Positions 1 to 6,389 of a stretch of DNA of 14,435 nt are shown here, in pieces (the stretch's first letter is position 1; each line of letters starts with the position of its first letter). The notes under the pieces were generated by a model, which was given only the letters and a program-made list of their open reading frames with translations, was not told where the DNA came from and made no database searches. The position numbers and the translations under genes were made by a program. Origin of the DNA: Acholeplasmataceae bacterium (GTDB taxonomy: Bacteria > Bacillota_I > Bacilli_A > Acholeplasmatales > Acholeplasmataceae). The stretch is from the NCBI GenBank assembly GCA_030656435.1, contig JAUSOA010000143.1, positions 1-14,435 on the forward strand, in the 5' to 3' direction.

Positions 1-335
1 GATCCAATCACACTGACGCCTAACACTCCAAATATATTGGTTTTCTTGAAAAATCCCATTGCGAATGTTGCGAGTAAAGCTCCACTGAAACTCATATAAA
101 ACACTGGTCCTAAAAGTCTTCCTGTTAAAAGTGAAACTAAAAGGACTCTAAGTATAGTTATTGTCGCACTATCTTTAAAGGAATACACATATAAAACAAT
201 CAGTGTAACTATATTTGCAAACCCTAGTTTTGCTCCTGGAACAGGGATAACTGGAACAAGTGATTCAATTATATTTAATACAATTGCTATCGCAAGGAAA
301 TTGGCTAGCAAAGTCATTTTACGTGTTTTTCTCAT
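1..335 (-). CDS. eetB: EetB-like Gx transporter family membrane protein, N-terminal part
   Basis: Partial gene: 111 codons from an ATG at 335 run off the window edge. The translation is hydrophobic with several membrane segments and contains the family signature VPVIPVPGAKLGFANIVTL near residues 29-47, followed by a helix with TILRVLLVSLLTGRLLG. This is typical of the Gx transporter family (COG4769, often annotated heptaprenyl diphosphate synthase component I), to which Listeria EetB belongs. EetB is needed for flavin-based extracellular electron transfer; its molecular activity is not settled. The gene starts 7 bases after the NusG-II gene with no clear Shine-Dalgarno, suggesting translational coupling. 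A second ATG at codon 7 is an alternative start. The family assignment is firm; the EET role is inferred from the neighbours apbE and eetA. Confidence 0.85.
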   Translation of the reverse strand, partial: MRKTRKMTLLANFLAIAIVLNIIESLVPVIPVPGAKLGFANIVTLIVLYVYSFKDSATITILRVLLVSLLTGRLLGPVFYMSFSGALLATFAMGFFKKTNIFGVLGVSVIG

Positions 336-342
336 GAATTTT

Positions 343-828
343 TTATACTGTGAAATCCACTTCGCTGGAATCGAATTCTACACGAATTCTATTAGGCAAA
401 CAAATCAATGGTTTTCCAGTTGATACTCCTTCTCTACTGCATATATTATTAGGTGATTGTTCTTGAATAATTTCTACTGAAGGTTTGCTATTTGCGGTGC
501 CAAACTCATAATAGATAACAACAATCTGGCGAATTCCGTTCAACTCATAATCGCCCAATAAAGTGATTGTCTGAGCTTCTTCATCGATGATTGGATAATT
601 TTGATTGTAGCCTACTGGTACATTCTGTGTGTAATTTCTAATGACACGATAATTAACAAAATCGATAGTTACTATTGGTTCTGGTGATGTTCCATAATAA
701 ACATGCGCTTGTGCAGCATCCTCTGTAAACATAAAAAGCTTAAATGCGATATAAATCGCACCCACTAAAAGTACCAATATGGAAATTAAAACATAATCTC
801 TTTTGTTATTAAATCGTTTGTACTCCAT
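343..828 (-). CDS. eetA: NusG domain II-containing membrane-anchored protein (EetA-like)
   Basis: 161 residues: a short basic N-terminus, one membrane anchor at about residues 12-32, then an extracytosolic domain. The C-terminal part carries the NusG domain II signature: SPNNIC (Cys130), a Gly, then the LICLPN element (Cys143) and a closing beta strand. These proteins are unrelated in role to the transcription factor NusG. In Listeria and lactobacilli the homologue EetA lies next to EetB and ApbE/FmnB in the extracellular electron transfer locus. The start codon follows AAGGGG with 9-base spacing, and the gene begins 3 bases after the apbE stop. The two conserved Cys could form a disulfide or a redox pair, which is inference. 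Family call strong, function less certain. Confidence 0.82.
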   Translation of the reverse strand: MEYKRFNNKRDYVLISILVLLVGAIYIAFKLFMFTEDAAQAHVYYGTSPEPIVTIDFVNYRVIRNYTQNVPVGYNQNYPIIDEEAQTITLLGDYELNGIRQIVVIYYEFGTANSKPSVEIIQEQSPNNICSREGVSTGKPLICLPNRIRVEFDSSEVDFTV

Positions 829-831
829 GGA

Positions 832-1908
832 TTAATACCCCTTAAATACAGTCTCGAGTAAGTGTGTAGTAATTGTCCCATCATAATTATATAGAATAAC
901 TTCAATCCCTAACTCTTCTTGATGTGCATCAAGCCATGAGGATATTGCTGTTGGAGACATTGAAAAAAATGCTGTAGAAATCGCATCTAAAAGACCTGCA
1001 TCGTTTCCAATCATTGTTAAGGAATGATAATAATGCATTGAGTATTTTGTTTGCGGTGATACGATATGATGGTATCTTAAATTATTATATGTAGCATATT
1101 GAACATTATTTCCGCTAGTTGCAATAGATTGGTCGCGAAGCTCAATCAATCCAAAATATGAATTATTTACTAATGGGTCGATTAACTCTACATTCCACTG
1201 CTTATTTTTTCTTTCAGGATTATTGTTTTTTCCAACAGAAATGGTAGAACTTCCTGCATTGATTGCGAAATACACAACATCATTTTCAATCAAATAATTC
1301 TTAACAATTTCAGTTGCATACCCTTTTGCGATTGCACCTAAATCTAGCTGAACATCTGAGTGGTTGATTCGGACATAATATTTACCGCTTACCTCAGTGA
1401 GTGTGTATGGATTCTCATGAACTTCAATCGCAGCAATTGATTCCTGAACAGATTCAAAAAGGGACTGTGGTATCTGGTATTCATCTCCCCTTACTACGGG
1501 ATCGAGAATAACGTCTTTCCATAATTTAACAATTTTTCCAATTGATATGTCAAAAAAACCGTCAGTTAGCTCCTTGTAATAAATAGACTCTTCGAGTATT
1601 TGATAAAGTTCATAATCAATTTCAACATCCTGATTAATTTTCATGTTAATTGTGTATATATTTTCTAAATAGGGTGAGTTTTCTCCAAGTGGTGAATAAT
1701 TATCACTCAAAGAGTGATACATAGCATATATTTCACCCATACGTGCTTTATATTCATTTGCTTGTTCTTGACTATTCGCCATATAAGTGATTCGAATCTC
1801 TGAATCCATTTGAAAATAGACAGCAGAATACATGCTGCCTTCTTTCTTACATGACGAAAGCAACATAATTAGCATGATTAATATTGGTAAATACAAAAAC
1901 TTCTTCAT
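832..1908 (-). CDS. apbE: ApbE family FAD:protein FMN transferase, lipoprotein
   Basis: Transfers FMN from FAD onto Thr of target proteins by a phosphoester bond, outside the membrane. I start it at 1908 (MKKFLYLPIL...), giving 358 residues. That ATG has AGGTG 7 bases upstream, begins a clean lipoprotein signal with lipobox LSSC (Cys20 in this numbering), and lies about 24 bases after the predicted transcription start. The longer reading from 1935 would begin upstream of that start site. Family motifs are present: DLGAIAKGYATE, NAGSS, ATSGN, HHIVSP and the metal-site motif DAISTAFF. A lipidated, surface-facing ApbE suits the neighbouring RnfD and FMN-domain proteins with flavinylation motifs, and matches FmnB of Listeria. 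It leads a unit with eetA and eetB that has its own promoter. Confidence 0.93.
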   Translation of the reverse strand: MKKFLYLPILIMLIMLLSSCKKEGSMYSAVYFQMDSEIRITYMANSQEQANEYKARMGEIYAMYHSLSDNYSPLGENSPYLENIYTINMKINQDVEIDYELYQILEESIYYKELTDGFFDISIGKIVKLWKDVILDPVVRGDEYQIPQSLFESVQESIAAIEVHENPYTLTEVSGKYYVRINHSDVQLDLGAIAKGYATEIVKNYLIENDVVYFAINAGSSTISVGKNNNPERKNKQWNVELIDPLVNNSYFGLIELRDQSIATSGNNVQYATYNNLRYHHIVSPQTKYSMHYYHSLTMIGNDAGLLDAISTAFFSMSPTAISSWLDAHQEELGIEVILYNYDGTITTHLLETVFKGY

Positions 1909-1938
1909 GTGATGACACCTCATTATTTTTACCATTTT

Positions 1939-1947
1939 ATTATAGCA
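1939..1947 (-). promoter_or_regulatory. Extended -10 promoter for apbE-eetA-eetB
   Basis: On the minus strand this reads TGCTATAAT, a perfect extended -10 box. No convincing -35 hexamer lies at 17-18 bases. The expected transcription start is near 1932, giving a 24-base leader to the apbE ATG at 1908 and supporting that start over 1935. Confidence 0.6.
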
Positions 1948-1962
1948 TCTTAAGTAAAGAAA

Positions 1963-1979
1963 AGGACATTTGATGTCCT
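1963..1979 (-). terminator. Small stem-loop at the end of the rnf unit
   Basis: Perfect 7-bp inverted repeat AGGACAT / ATGTCCT with a 3-base loop, overlapping the rnfB TAG stop. On the minus strand it is followed by TTTCTTT. The stem is short and the T run is interrupted, so termination is probably partial. It separates the rnf unit from the apbE promoter immediately downstream. Confidence 0.5.
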
Positions 1980-2298
1980 AAATCTTTAAATCAACTTTTG
2001 ATCCGTCTGGATTTGGATGATCCTTTAAGTATTCCAAAATTGGGTTGAAATGTTTATCAAGCTTGCCTGGTTTGCAACGAGATACATTTTTAACTTCGCC
2101 ATTAACGATACCTGTAGCAAATGCACGACAACCTGGGGTTCCACATGCACCACAATTATAATTTGGAAGTAATTTTTCAATATCATCAATTCTTGGGTCT
2201 TCTTCAACTGTTAAATATTGATTCGCTAAGGATAAAACAATACCTAGAACAACACCTATCAGACCAAGTACAATGAAGGGATATAGTAATTCAATCAT
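1978..2298 (-). CDS. rnfB: Short RnfB-like subunit: membrane anchor plus one 4Fe-4S domain, no ferredoxin domains
   Basis: 106 residues. Residues 4-25 form the N-terminal membrane helix typical of RnfB. This is followed by the RnfB 4Fe-4S motif with Cys49, Cys52, Cys57 and Cys75 (NCGACGTPGC ... SRCKPG). Normal RnfB proteins (about 190 residues in gammaproteobacteria, longer in clostridia) continue with CxxCxxCxxxCP ferredoxin clusters, thought to receive electrons from ferredoxin. Here the protein ends about 30 residues after Cys75. The stop lies inside a terminator-like stem and a promoter follows at once, so there is no room for a lost domain. AAGGAGGT sits 6 bases before the ATG, and the gene overlaps the preceding small ORF by 4 bases. 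The subunit identity is clear; the electron donor of such a shortened RnfB is unknown. Confidence 0.88.
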   Translation of the reverse strand: MIELLYPFIVLGLIGVVLGIVLSLANQYLTVEEDPRIDDIEKLLPNYNCGACGTPGCRAFATGIVNGEVKNVSRCKPGKLDKHFNPILEYLKDHPNPDGSKVDLKI

Positions 2299-2501
2299 AG
2301 TTTGACCTCCTTCATAAATTCAAGTGTGTCTGAAAAACCACAACTTTTACCACTTCTTGAAGCGCAAGATTCACATGATTGTGCCTCTAAATATGCTTCT
2401 TTACAACTTTCGGGAACAGCGACTCTATTATTCAAATACATTGTTCCTATGTAGAGGCCGATAAAACCCGATAATACAGCAATCATAATTAGTATATCCA
2501 T
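2295..2501 (-). CDS. Small Cys-rich single-pass membrane protein between rnfA and rnfB
   Basis: 68 residues; I do not recognise the family. Residues 3-23 form one membrane helix. They are followed by VPESC (Cys33), then Cys43, Cys46 and Cys54 in CESCASRSGKSCGFSD. Four Cys in 22 residues are suited to an Fe-S cluster or another metal or thiol centre. It is certainly part of the operon: its ATG overlaps the rnfA stop (TAATG) and its TGA overlaps the rnfB start (ATGA). Its plan, helix then Cys cluster, resembles the N-terminal half of RnfB, so it may be a companion electron-transfer subunit. That is inference from position and composition only. Confidence 0.8.
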   Translation of the reverse strand: MDILIMIAVLSGFIGLYIGTMYLNNRVAVPESCKEAYLEAQSCESCASRSGKSCGFSDTLEFMKEVKL

Positions 2502-3073
2502 TAAATGATACCTGCCAATCCCATGAAAGCCATCGCCATTAAGCTAGCGGTCACGAATGCAATTGGAAGACCTTTAAGTGCCTTAGGGACATTAGCAGAA
2601 TCTAAGCGCATACGAATTGCAGTAAATGTAATGATAATTAATGCATATCCCAATCCCGAACCCAATGCAAACATCATAGCTTCAGCGTATGATTGTGGAG
2701 TTGCAACATTTGTCAACGCAACACCAAGAACCGCACAGTTTGTTGCAATCAAAGGTAGATAAACACCAAGTGATTTATATAAACTTTGGCTAAAACGCTT
2801 GATAACAAGCTCTGTAAGCTGAACAAGTGATGCAATAACTAAAATGAAAGCAATAGTGTCAATATATCTAATATTCAGTGGAATTAAGACGTAATGATAA
2901 AGAGGAAAGGTAATTAATGCGGCAAGGAAAATGACAACGATGACCGCCGTCCCCATACCAACAACAGATTTCATCTTTGTTGAAACACCAAAGAATGAAC
3001 ATAAACCTAAGAATTGCATTAAGACGATGTTATTAACCAACATCGCAGAGATTAAAATCGCGAGTAAGTTCAT
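2501..3073 (-). CDS. rnfA: RnfA, membrane subunit of the Rnf-type electron transport complex
   Basis: 190 residues, the usual RnfA length, with about six membrane helices. The two conserved Cys regions of the RnfA/RnfE (NqrE/NqrD) pair are present: QFLGLCSF (Cys25) and LIATNCAVLG (Cys113). In this family these lie at the pseudo-symmetric interface of the two subunits and bind an intramembrane iron or 2Fe-2S centre. The start is preceded by AAGGGGGTT and overlaps the rnfE stop as TAATG. It forms the membrane electron relay with RnfE and, in the standard complex, passes electrons between cytosolic RnfB and the outward flavin subunits. Confidence 0.95.
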   Translation of the reverse strand: MNLLAILISAMLVNNIVLMQFLGLCSFFGVSTKMKSVVGMGTAVIVVIFLAALITFPLYHYVLIPLNIRYIDTIAFILVIASLVQLTELVIKRFSQSLYKSLGVYLPLIATNCAVLGVALTNVATPQSYAEAMMFALGSGLGYALIIITFTAIRMRLDSANVPKALKGLPIAFVTASLMAMAFMGLAGII

Positions 3074-3768
3074 TATTTCTTAACCCCCTTCTTTTGGTTT
3101 GATGCAACAATAATTGCAAGTATAAGCCCAATAATCAAGAATGCTCCTGGAGGTTGTACTAACACACCAAATGCATATGGACTAAGTCCAAGACCAGCAA
3201 ATACCGTATATTCAAATCCTAGCGGAAGTGTTTTCCCTAAAATAATTGTTCCTGTTCCCAAGAATTCTCTAAAGAATCCAATCATAGAAAGTGCGATAGC
3301 AAATCCTAGAGCAACACCAACGCCATCAATCGCAGCAGCTGGAACTTTATTTTTAGAAGCAAATGCTTCTGCTCTACCAAACACAACACAGTTTACAGTT
3401 ATTAAGGCAATGAACACGCCTAGTTCTTGTGCTAGTGCTGGTGCAAATGCATCGACCAACATTTTTAAAATGGTAACTTCGGTTGCGATAATAATTACAT
3501 AAACTGGAATGCGAACAGTGTTAGGAACTAATTTTCGAATTGAAGAAACGGAAGTGTTTGTCAATGTTAGAACAATCATAACAAGGATTCCCATCCCAAG
3601 CGCGCCTTCAAACGAACGTGTTACAGCAAGTGCTGGACAAAGTCCAAGTGCCATAACGAAAATTCCATTTTCTTTCCAAATACCCTTAGTGAAGATATCC
3701 CATAGTGATGGTTCTTTTTCTTCAGTGACTATTTTTTTAGCTACTGGAGCTTTTTTAGTTTCTGTCAT
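3073..3768 (-). CDS. rnfE: RnfE, membrane subunit of the Rnf-type complex
   Basis: 231 residues with about six membrane helices, homologous to RnfA. Conserved motifs: NGIFVMALGLCPALAVT (Cys44) and LITVNCVVFGRAEAFA (Cys127), which supply the partner Cys ligands to those of RnfA. A charged, mostly hydrophilic N-terminal stretch of about 20 residues (rich in Lys and Glu) precedes the conserved region. The gene overlaps the upstream FMN-protein gene by 4 bases (ATGA), so the two are translationally coupled. Confidence 0.95.
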   Translation of the reverse strand: MTETKKAPVAKKIVTEEKEPSLWDIFTKGIWKENGIFVMALGLCPALAVTRSFEGALGMGILVMIVLTLTNTSVSSIRKLVPNTVRIPVYVIIIATEVTILKMLVDAFAPALAQELGVFIALITVNCVVFGRAEAFASKNKVPAAAIDGVGVALGFAIALSMIGFFREFLGTGTIILGKTLPLGFEYTVFAGLGLSPYAFGVLVQPPGAFLIIGLILAIIVASNQKKGVKK

Positions 3769-4346
3769 CCTAAGTTCACCTCACTTAAACTTGCTGATCT
3801 ATTAATGTGTGCATTAATTGCCATTGCAACAAGTGTTTTGACAAGACCAGTACTTTGTGATGCCGTAGCACCTGCTTCTAGGTCACCAACATTAATAACC
3901 GGTATGAGTAATAAATAATCAAATGTAAATCCTTGAAAATATTCATAAACGTAATCTTGAATACCACCAACATATGTCGATGTTTGCTCTAACTTTAAAG
4001 GTTGAACATAAACTTTATTATCTAGATCAATCCCGACTAATAGTTCAATGTACCCAAAATCATTTGAAGGGTCAAAATTATACCCGTTTTTTGCCATTAC
4101 TGTATAGACAGTACCAACTTTAGTACCCTTTGCATTGTATGCAGTTTGAACTTTGTGGACAATAGTGTAATGTCCAATGGTAGGAACATTAGTTATGACT
4201 TCATCATCTTCTAATGTAACCATTTGACCAAATAATTTGTCTTCTGGATCTCTTGGCACTACATTTTGATACATAAAGATGAAGCCTAAACTGATTATCA
4301 TCAAAATCACTGCATTAATCATTAAGAATAAATTTTGTTTTTTCAT
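3765..4346 (-). CDS. Second RnfG-like FMN-binding protein, one flavinylation motif
   Basis: 193 residues: a membrane anchor at about residues 7-26, then one extracytosolic FMN-binding domain. The flavinylation motif is GDLEAGAT, with Thr161 as the probable FMN-carrying residue (consensus Dxx(S/T)GA(T/S), here Ala before GAT). The length matches a normal RnfG, so this may be the positional RnfG while the upstream 319-residue protein is an added carrier, or the reverse. The gene overlaps both neighbours by 4 bases. The hydrophobic stretch FDYLLLIPVI just before the motif is buried-strand-like rather than a second anchor. FMN attachment is predicted, needing ApbE, which is encoded 2 kb downstream. 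Confidence 0.85.
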   Translation of the reverse strand: MKKQNLFLMINAVILMIISLGFIFMYQNVVPRDPEDKLFGQMVTLEDDEVITNVPTIGHYTIVHKVQTAYNAKGTKVGTVYTVMAKNGYNFDPSNDFGYIELLVGIDLDNKVYVQPLKLEQTSTYVGGIQDYVYEYFQGFTFDYLLLIPVINVGDLEAGATASQSTGLVKTLVAMAINAHINRSASLSEVNLG

Positions 4347-5302
4347 TCTATAACTCCTCCTAATGCTGTGAGTAACGCATCAACTAATATCTTAGAATTT
4401 GTTGCTCCTGTTGCAAGATCCCCTTGACCACCGAATGAACTAATATTCGTTCCAATGATAGAATTTGCATAATTAATAACTTTTGGATAGAAGGCGTTCG
4501 ATGTTGTATGACCATATTCACTCTTTGGTAAATCAATACCTAGAATTTCTCCAGTAGTGGATAATCCAACATACATATTGATTGTTCCTGCTGTACCTTG
4601 ATCACTATTATATTCGCCAGTACCTCTTAAGTGATAATATGCACCAATGACTACATCGTTTGCGTTCTTAACAATACTCTTCGCTAGAACTTCTGAAGTT
4701 GGAGTAAATGTAGTGTCAATTGCCATTGTATATCCTGCACCAAACCATAAATCATATGGGTCAGCTGGCGCAACTACCACCAATGCATGTGCAATAGCAA
4801 CATCTCCAAGTAACGCTTTTAAGCTATTTAAACTTCCGGTTGCTCCTGTTACAATATCTCCTGATGGAGCAAGACTTGTAATCGAAGAACCTACATATAA
4901 TGAAAGATTTGTCCTAGTTCCATCTACTTGGTAGGTCTGATTAATATCAATGAAGTCAGCTCCAAGTATCATTCCGGTTGGACTTACTGCAACAACAAGT
5001 CGCATGTAACCATACTTATTGGTTGTGTATGCTGTATAAATGTATCCAACCACATTCGTACCAGCTTTAGCTTCAACGACTGTAAGAATAGTCTTTGGGA
5101 ATTCATCATCAGTCACTTCAGTAAATGTTTCTCCTGCAGGTAATACTAATCGATAGGCAGCTGCCTGAGCTTTTGCAATGTTATTTTCGATAATTGGAGC
5201 AGTAATTGCATTCACCGCACTAATCATAATTCCACAAACAATCGCAACAACCGTTAAAACAAAAGTGTAATGAATAAGAGGTTTTTCAAATAATTTTTTC
5301 AT
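4343..5302 (-). CDS. rnfG: RnfG-type protein with two FMN-binding domains
   Basis: 319 residues, about 100 more than a standard RnfG. A membrane anchor at about residues 12-32 is followed by two tandem FMN-binding domains, at about 80-175 and 215-315. Each ends in an ApbE target motif: GDIVTGAT with Thr155, and GDLATGAT with Thr301. The N-terminal part up to the first motif resembles RnfG (anchor, then a segment like TAPIIENNIAKAQ). The second domain looks like an internal duplication. The ATG overlaps the rnfD stop (TAATG) and has GGAGGT upstream. Two covalent flavins on one subunit would extend the outward electron wire. The domain count is seen directly; double flavinylation is inferred from the motifs. 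Confidence 0.88.
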   Translation of the reverse strand: MKKLFEKPLIHYTFVLTVVAIVCGIMISAVNAITAPIIENNIAKAQAAAYRLVLPAGETFTEVTDDEFPKTILTVVEAKAGTNVVGYIYTAYTTNKYGYMRLVVAVSPTGMILGADFIDINQTYQVDGTRTNLSLYVGSSITSLAPSGDIVTGATGSLNSLKALLGDVAIAHALVVVAPADPYDLWFGAGYTMAIDTTFTPTSEVLAKSIVKNANDVVIGAYYHLRGTGEYNSDQGTAGTINMYVGLSTTGEILGIDLPKSEYGHTTSNAFYPKVINYANSIIGTNISSFGGQGDLATGATNSKILVDALLTALGGVIE

Positions 5303-6378
5303 TATACAGCACCTCCAACACCAAAGAATACGACCAAACCTAAAATGATTAGCAAGACAACATAACTTGCAACGAAGGCAGGTTTAATTCTATTTGTTGC
5401 CCACTTTGAATAATCAATAAGTGGAACAAACATATTTGAGAATAGTAAAGCAAATGCGAAACCTTCTGGATACGCACCAAATAAACGAATGAGTACAACA
5501 AGTGCACCAACCATCAAACCATAAATCCAACGACCAGGTCGTGTTACAGGTGATGTTACTGGGTCAGTAATCATAAATACAACCCCGAACATTAAACCAC
5601 CTGCGAAAAGTTGATATAATGTGTAATCAAGTGCTTGTCCTGGATAAAGTTTTAATCCTACTAAAAACATCAAAACAACAAATGTTACTATAGTTGAAAG
5701 CATAACTCGATAATCTGCTGAACGGCGAATGAGTAGATATGCAGCACCAATTAAAATTGCCGCAGCACTAATTTCACCCATTGATCCGGGAATATTTCCA
5801 AAAAATAAATCTGTTATCGAATAACTATTGAGTGCACTCGGAAACATTAGACCACTTCTAAGTGTGGTTAGGGCTGTTCCTCCTGCTACCATATCGATTC
5901 CAACATAAGTTCCTGCAAACATATTGGTTAGAGCGAGCGCTATAAAGATACGCCCTGCAGCTGCTATGTTGAAAATGTTAGATCCTAATCCACCAAAAAG
6001 CATTTTTGCAATAATAATACCAAATGAAGCACCTGCTATTACCGCATAAATAGGTAGTTTGCTCGGTATAATCATCGCGAATATCACCGCACTTACTGCA
6101 GAAGCAGTAATGTTATTGATTGTGTAGTTTTCGAATCTTGATTTTAATCTTTCAATAAATTTTTCACTTTTAGATGGTTTTTGCATTATTCCAAAAGCAA
6201 TTGCCTCTAGACCAACCATAACCACTAAGGATACTAGAATGCGAACAACTGCATCCCATCCAAAACGGTAAATTGCAAACGCAACGACTGGGATCAATGC
6301 GATTAAGACGTCGATCATCATGCGTTTAGTACTGACATCTTTACGAACATAGGGGCTCGTTTGTTTAACTGCTTGCAT
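5302..6378 (-). CDS. rnfD: RnfD, membrane subunit with a variant flavinylation motif
   Basis: 358 residues, many membrane helices, standard RnfD length. Conserved elements seen: the LGSNIFNIAAAGR segment (131-143), ITDPVTSPVT (270-279) and the C-terminal GFAFALLFSNMFVPLID (306-322). The position of the covalent FMN reads DMVAGGTAL with Thr168; the family usually has SGAT or SSAT there, so the residue before Thr is Gly instead of Ala. RnfD pairs with RnfC and RnfG in the complex. The gene begins 11 bases after rnfC with AGGAGGAG upstream. Confidence 0.95.
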   Translation of the reverse strand: MQAVKQTSPYVRKDVSTKRMMIDVLIALIPVVAFAIYRFGWDAVVRILVSLVVMVGLEAIAFGIMQKPSKSEKFIERLKSRFENYTINNITASAVSAVIFAMIIPSKLPIYAVIAGASFGIIIAKMLFGGLGSNIFNIAAAGRIFIALALTNMFAGTYVGIDMVAGGTALTTLRSGLMFPSALNSYSITDLFFGNIPGSMGEISAAAILIGAAYLLIRRSADYRVMLSTIVTFVVLMFLVGLKLYPGQALDYTLYQLFAGGLMFGVVFMITDPVTSPVTRPGRWIYGLMVGALVVLIRLFGAYPEGFAFALLFSNMFVPLIDYSKWATNRIKPAFVASYVVLLIILGLVVFFGVGGAV

Positions 6379-6389
6379 ATTTTCTCCTC

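Noticed and set aside
1909..1935. Longer apbE start at 1935
   Set aside because: It lies at or before the predicted transcription start, adds a hydrophilic stretch ahead of a clean lipoprotein signal, and the ATG at 1908 has a well-placed AGGTG.
1936..1978. Missing RnfB ferredoxin domain lost by a frameshift
   Set aside because: Only about 40 bases separate rnfB from apbE, and they hold a terminator stem and a promoter; there is no coding remnant with Cys motifs in any frame.
2505..2762. Plus-strand ORFs, such as this one and those at 3509-3805, 4647-4934 and 7630-7944
   Set aside because: They lie opposite well-conserved minus-strand genes, have no recognisable motifs and no ribosome binding signals.
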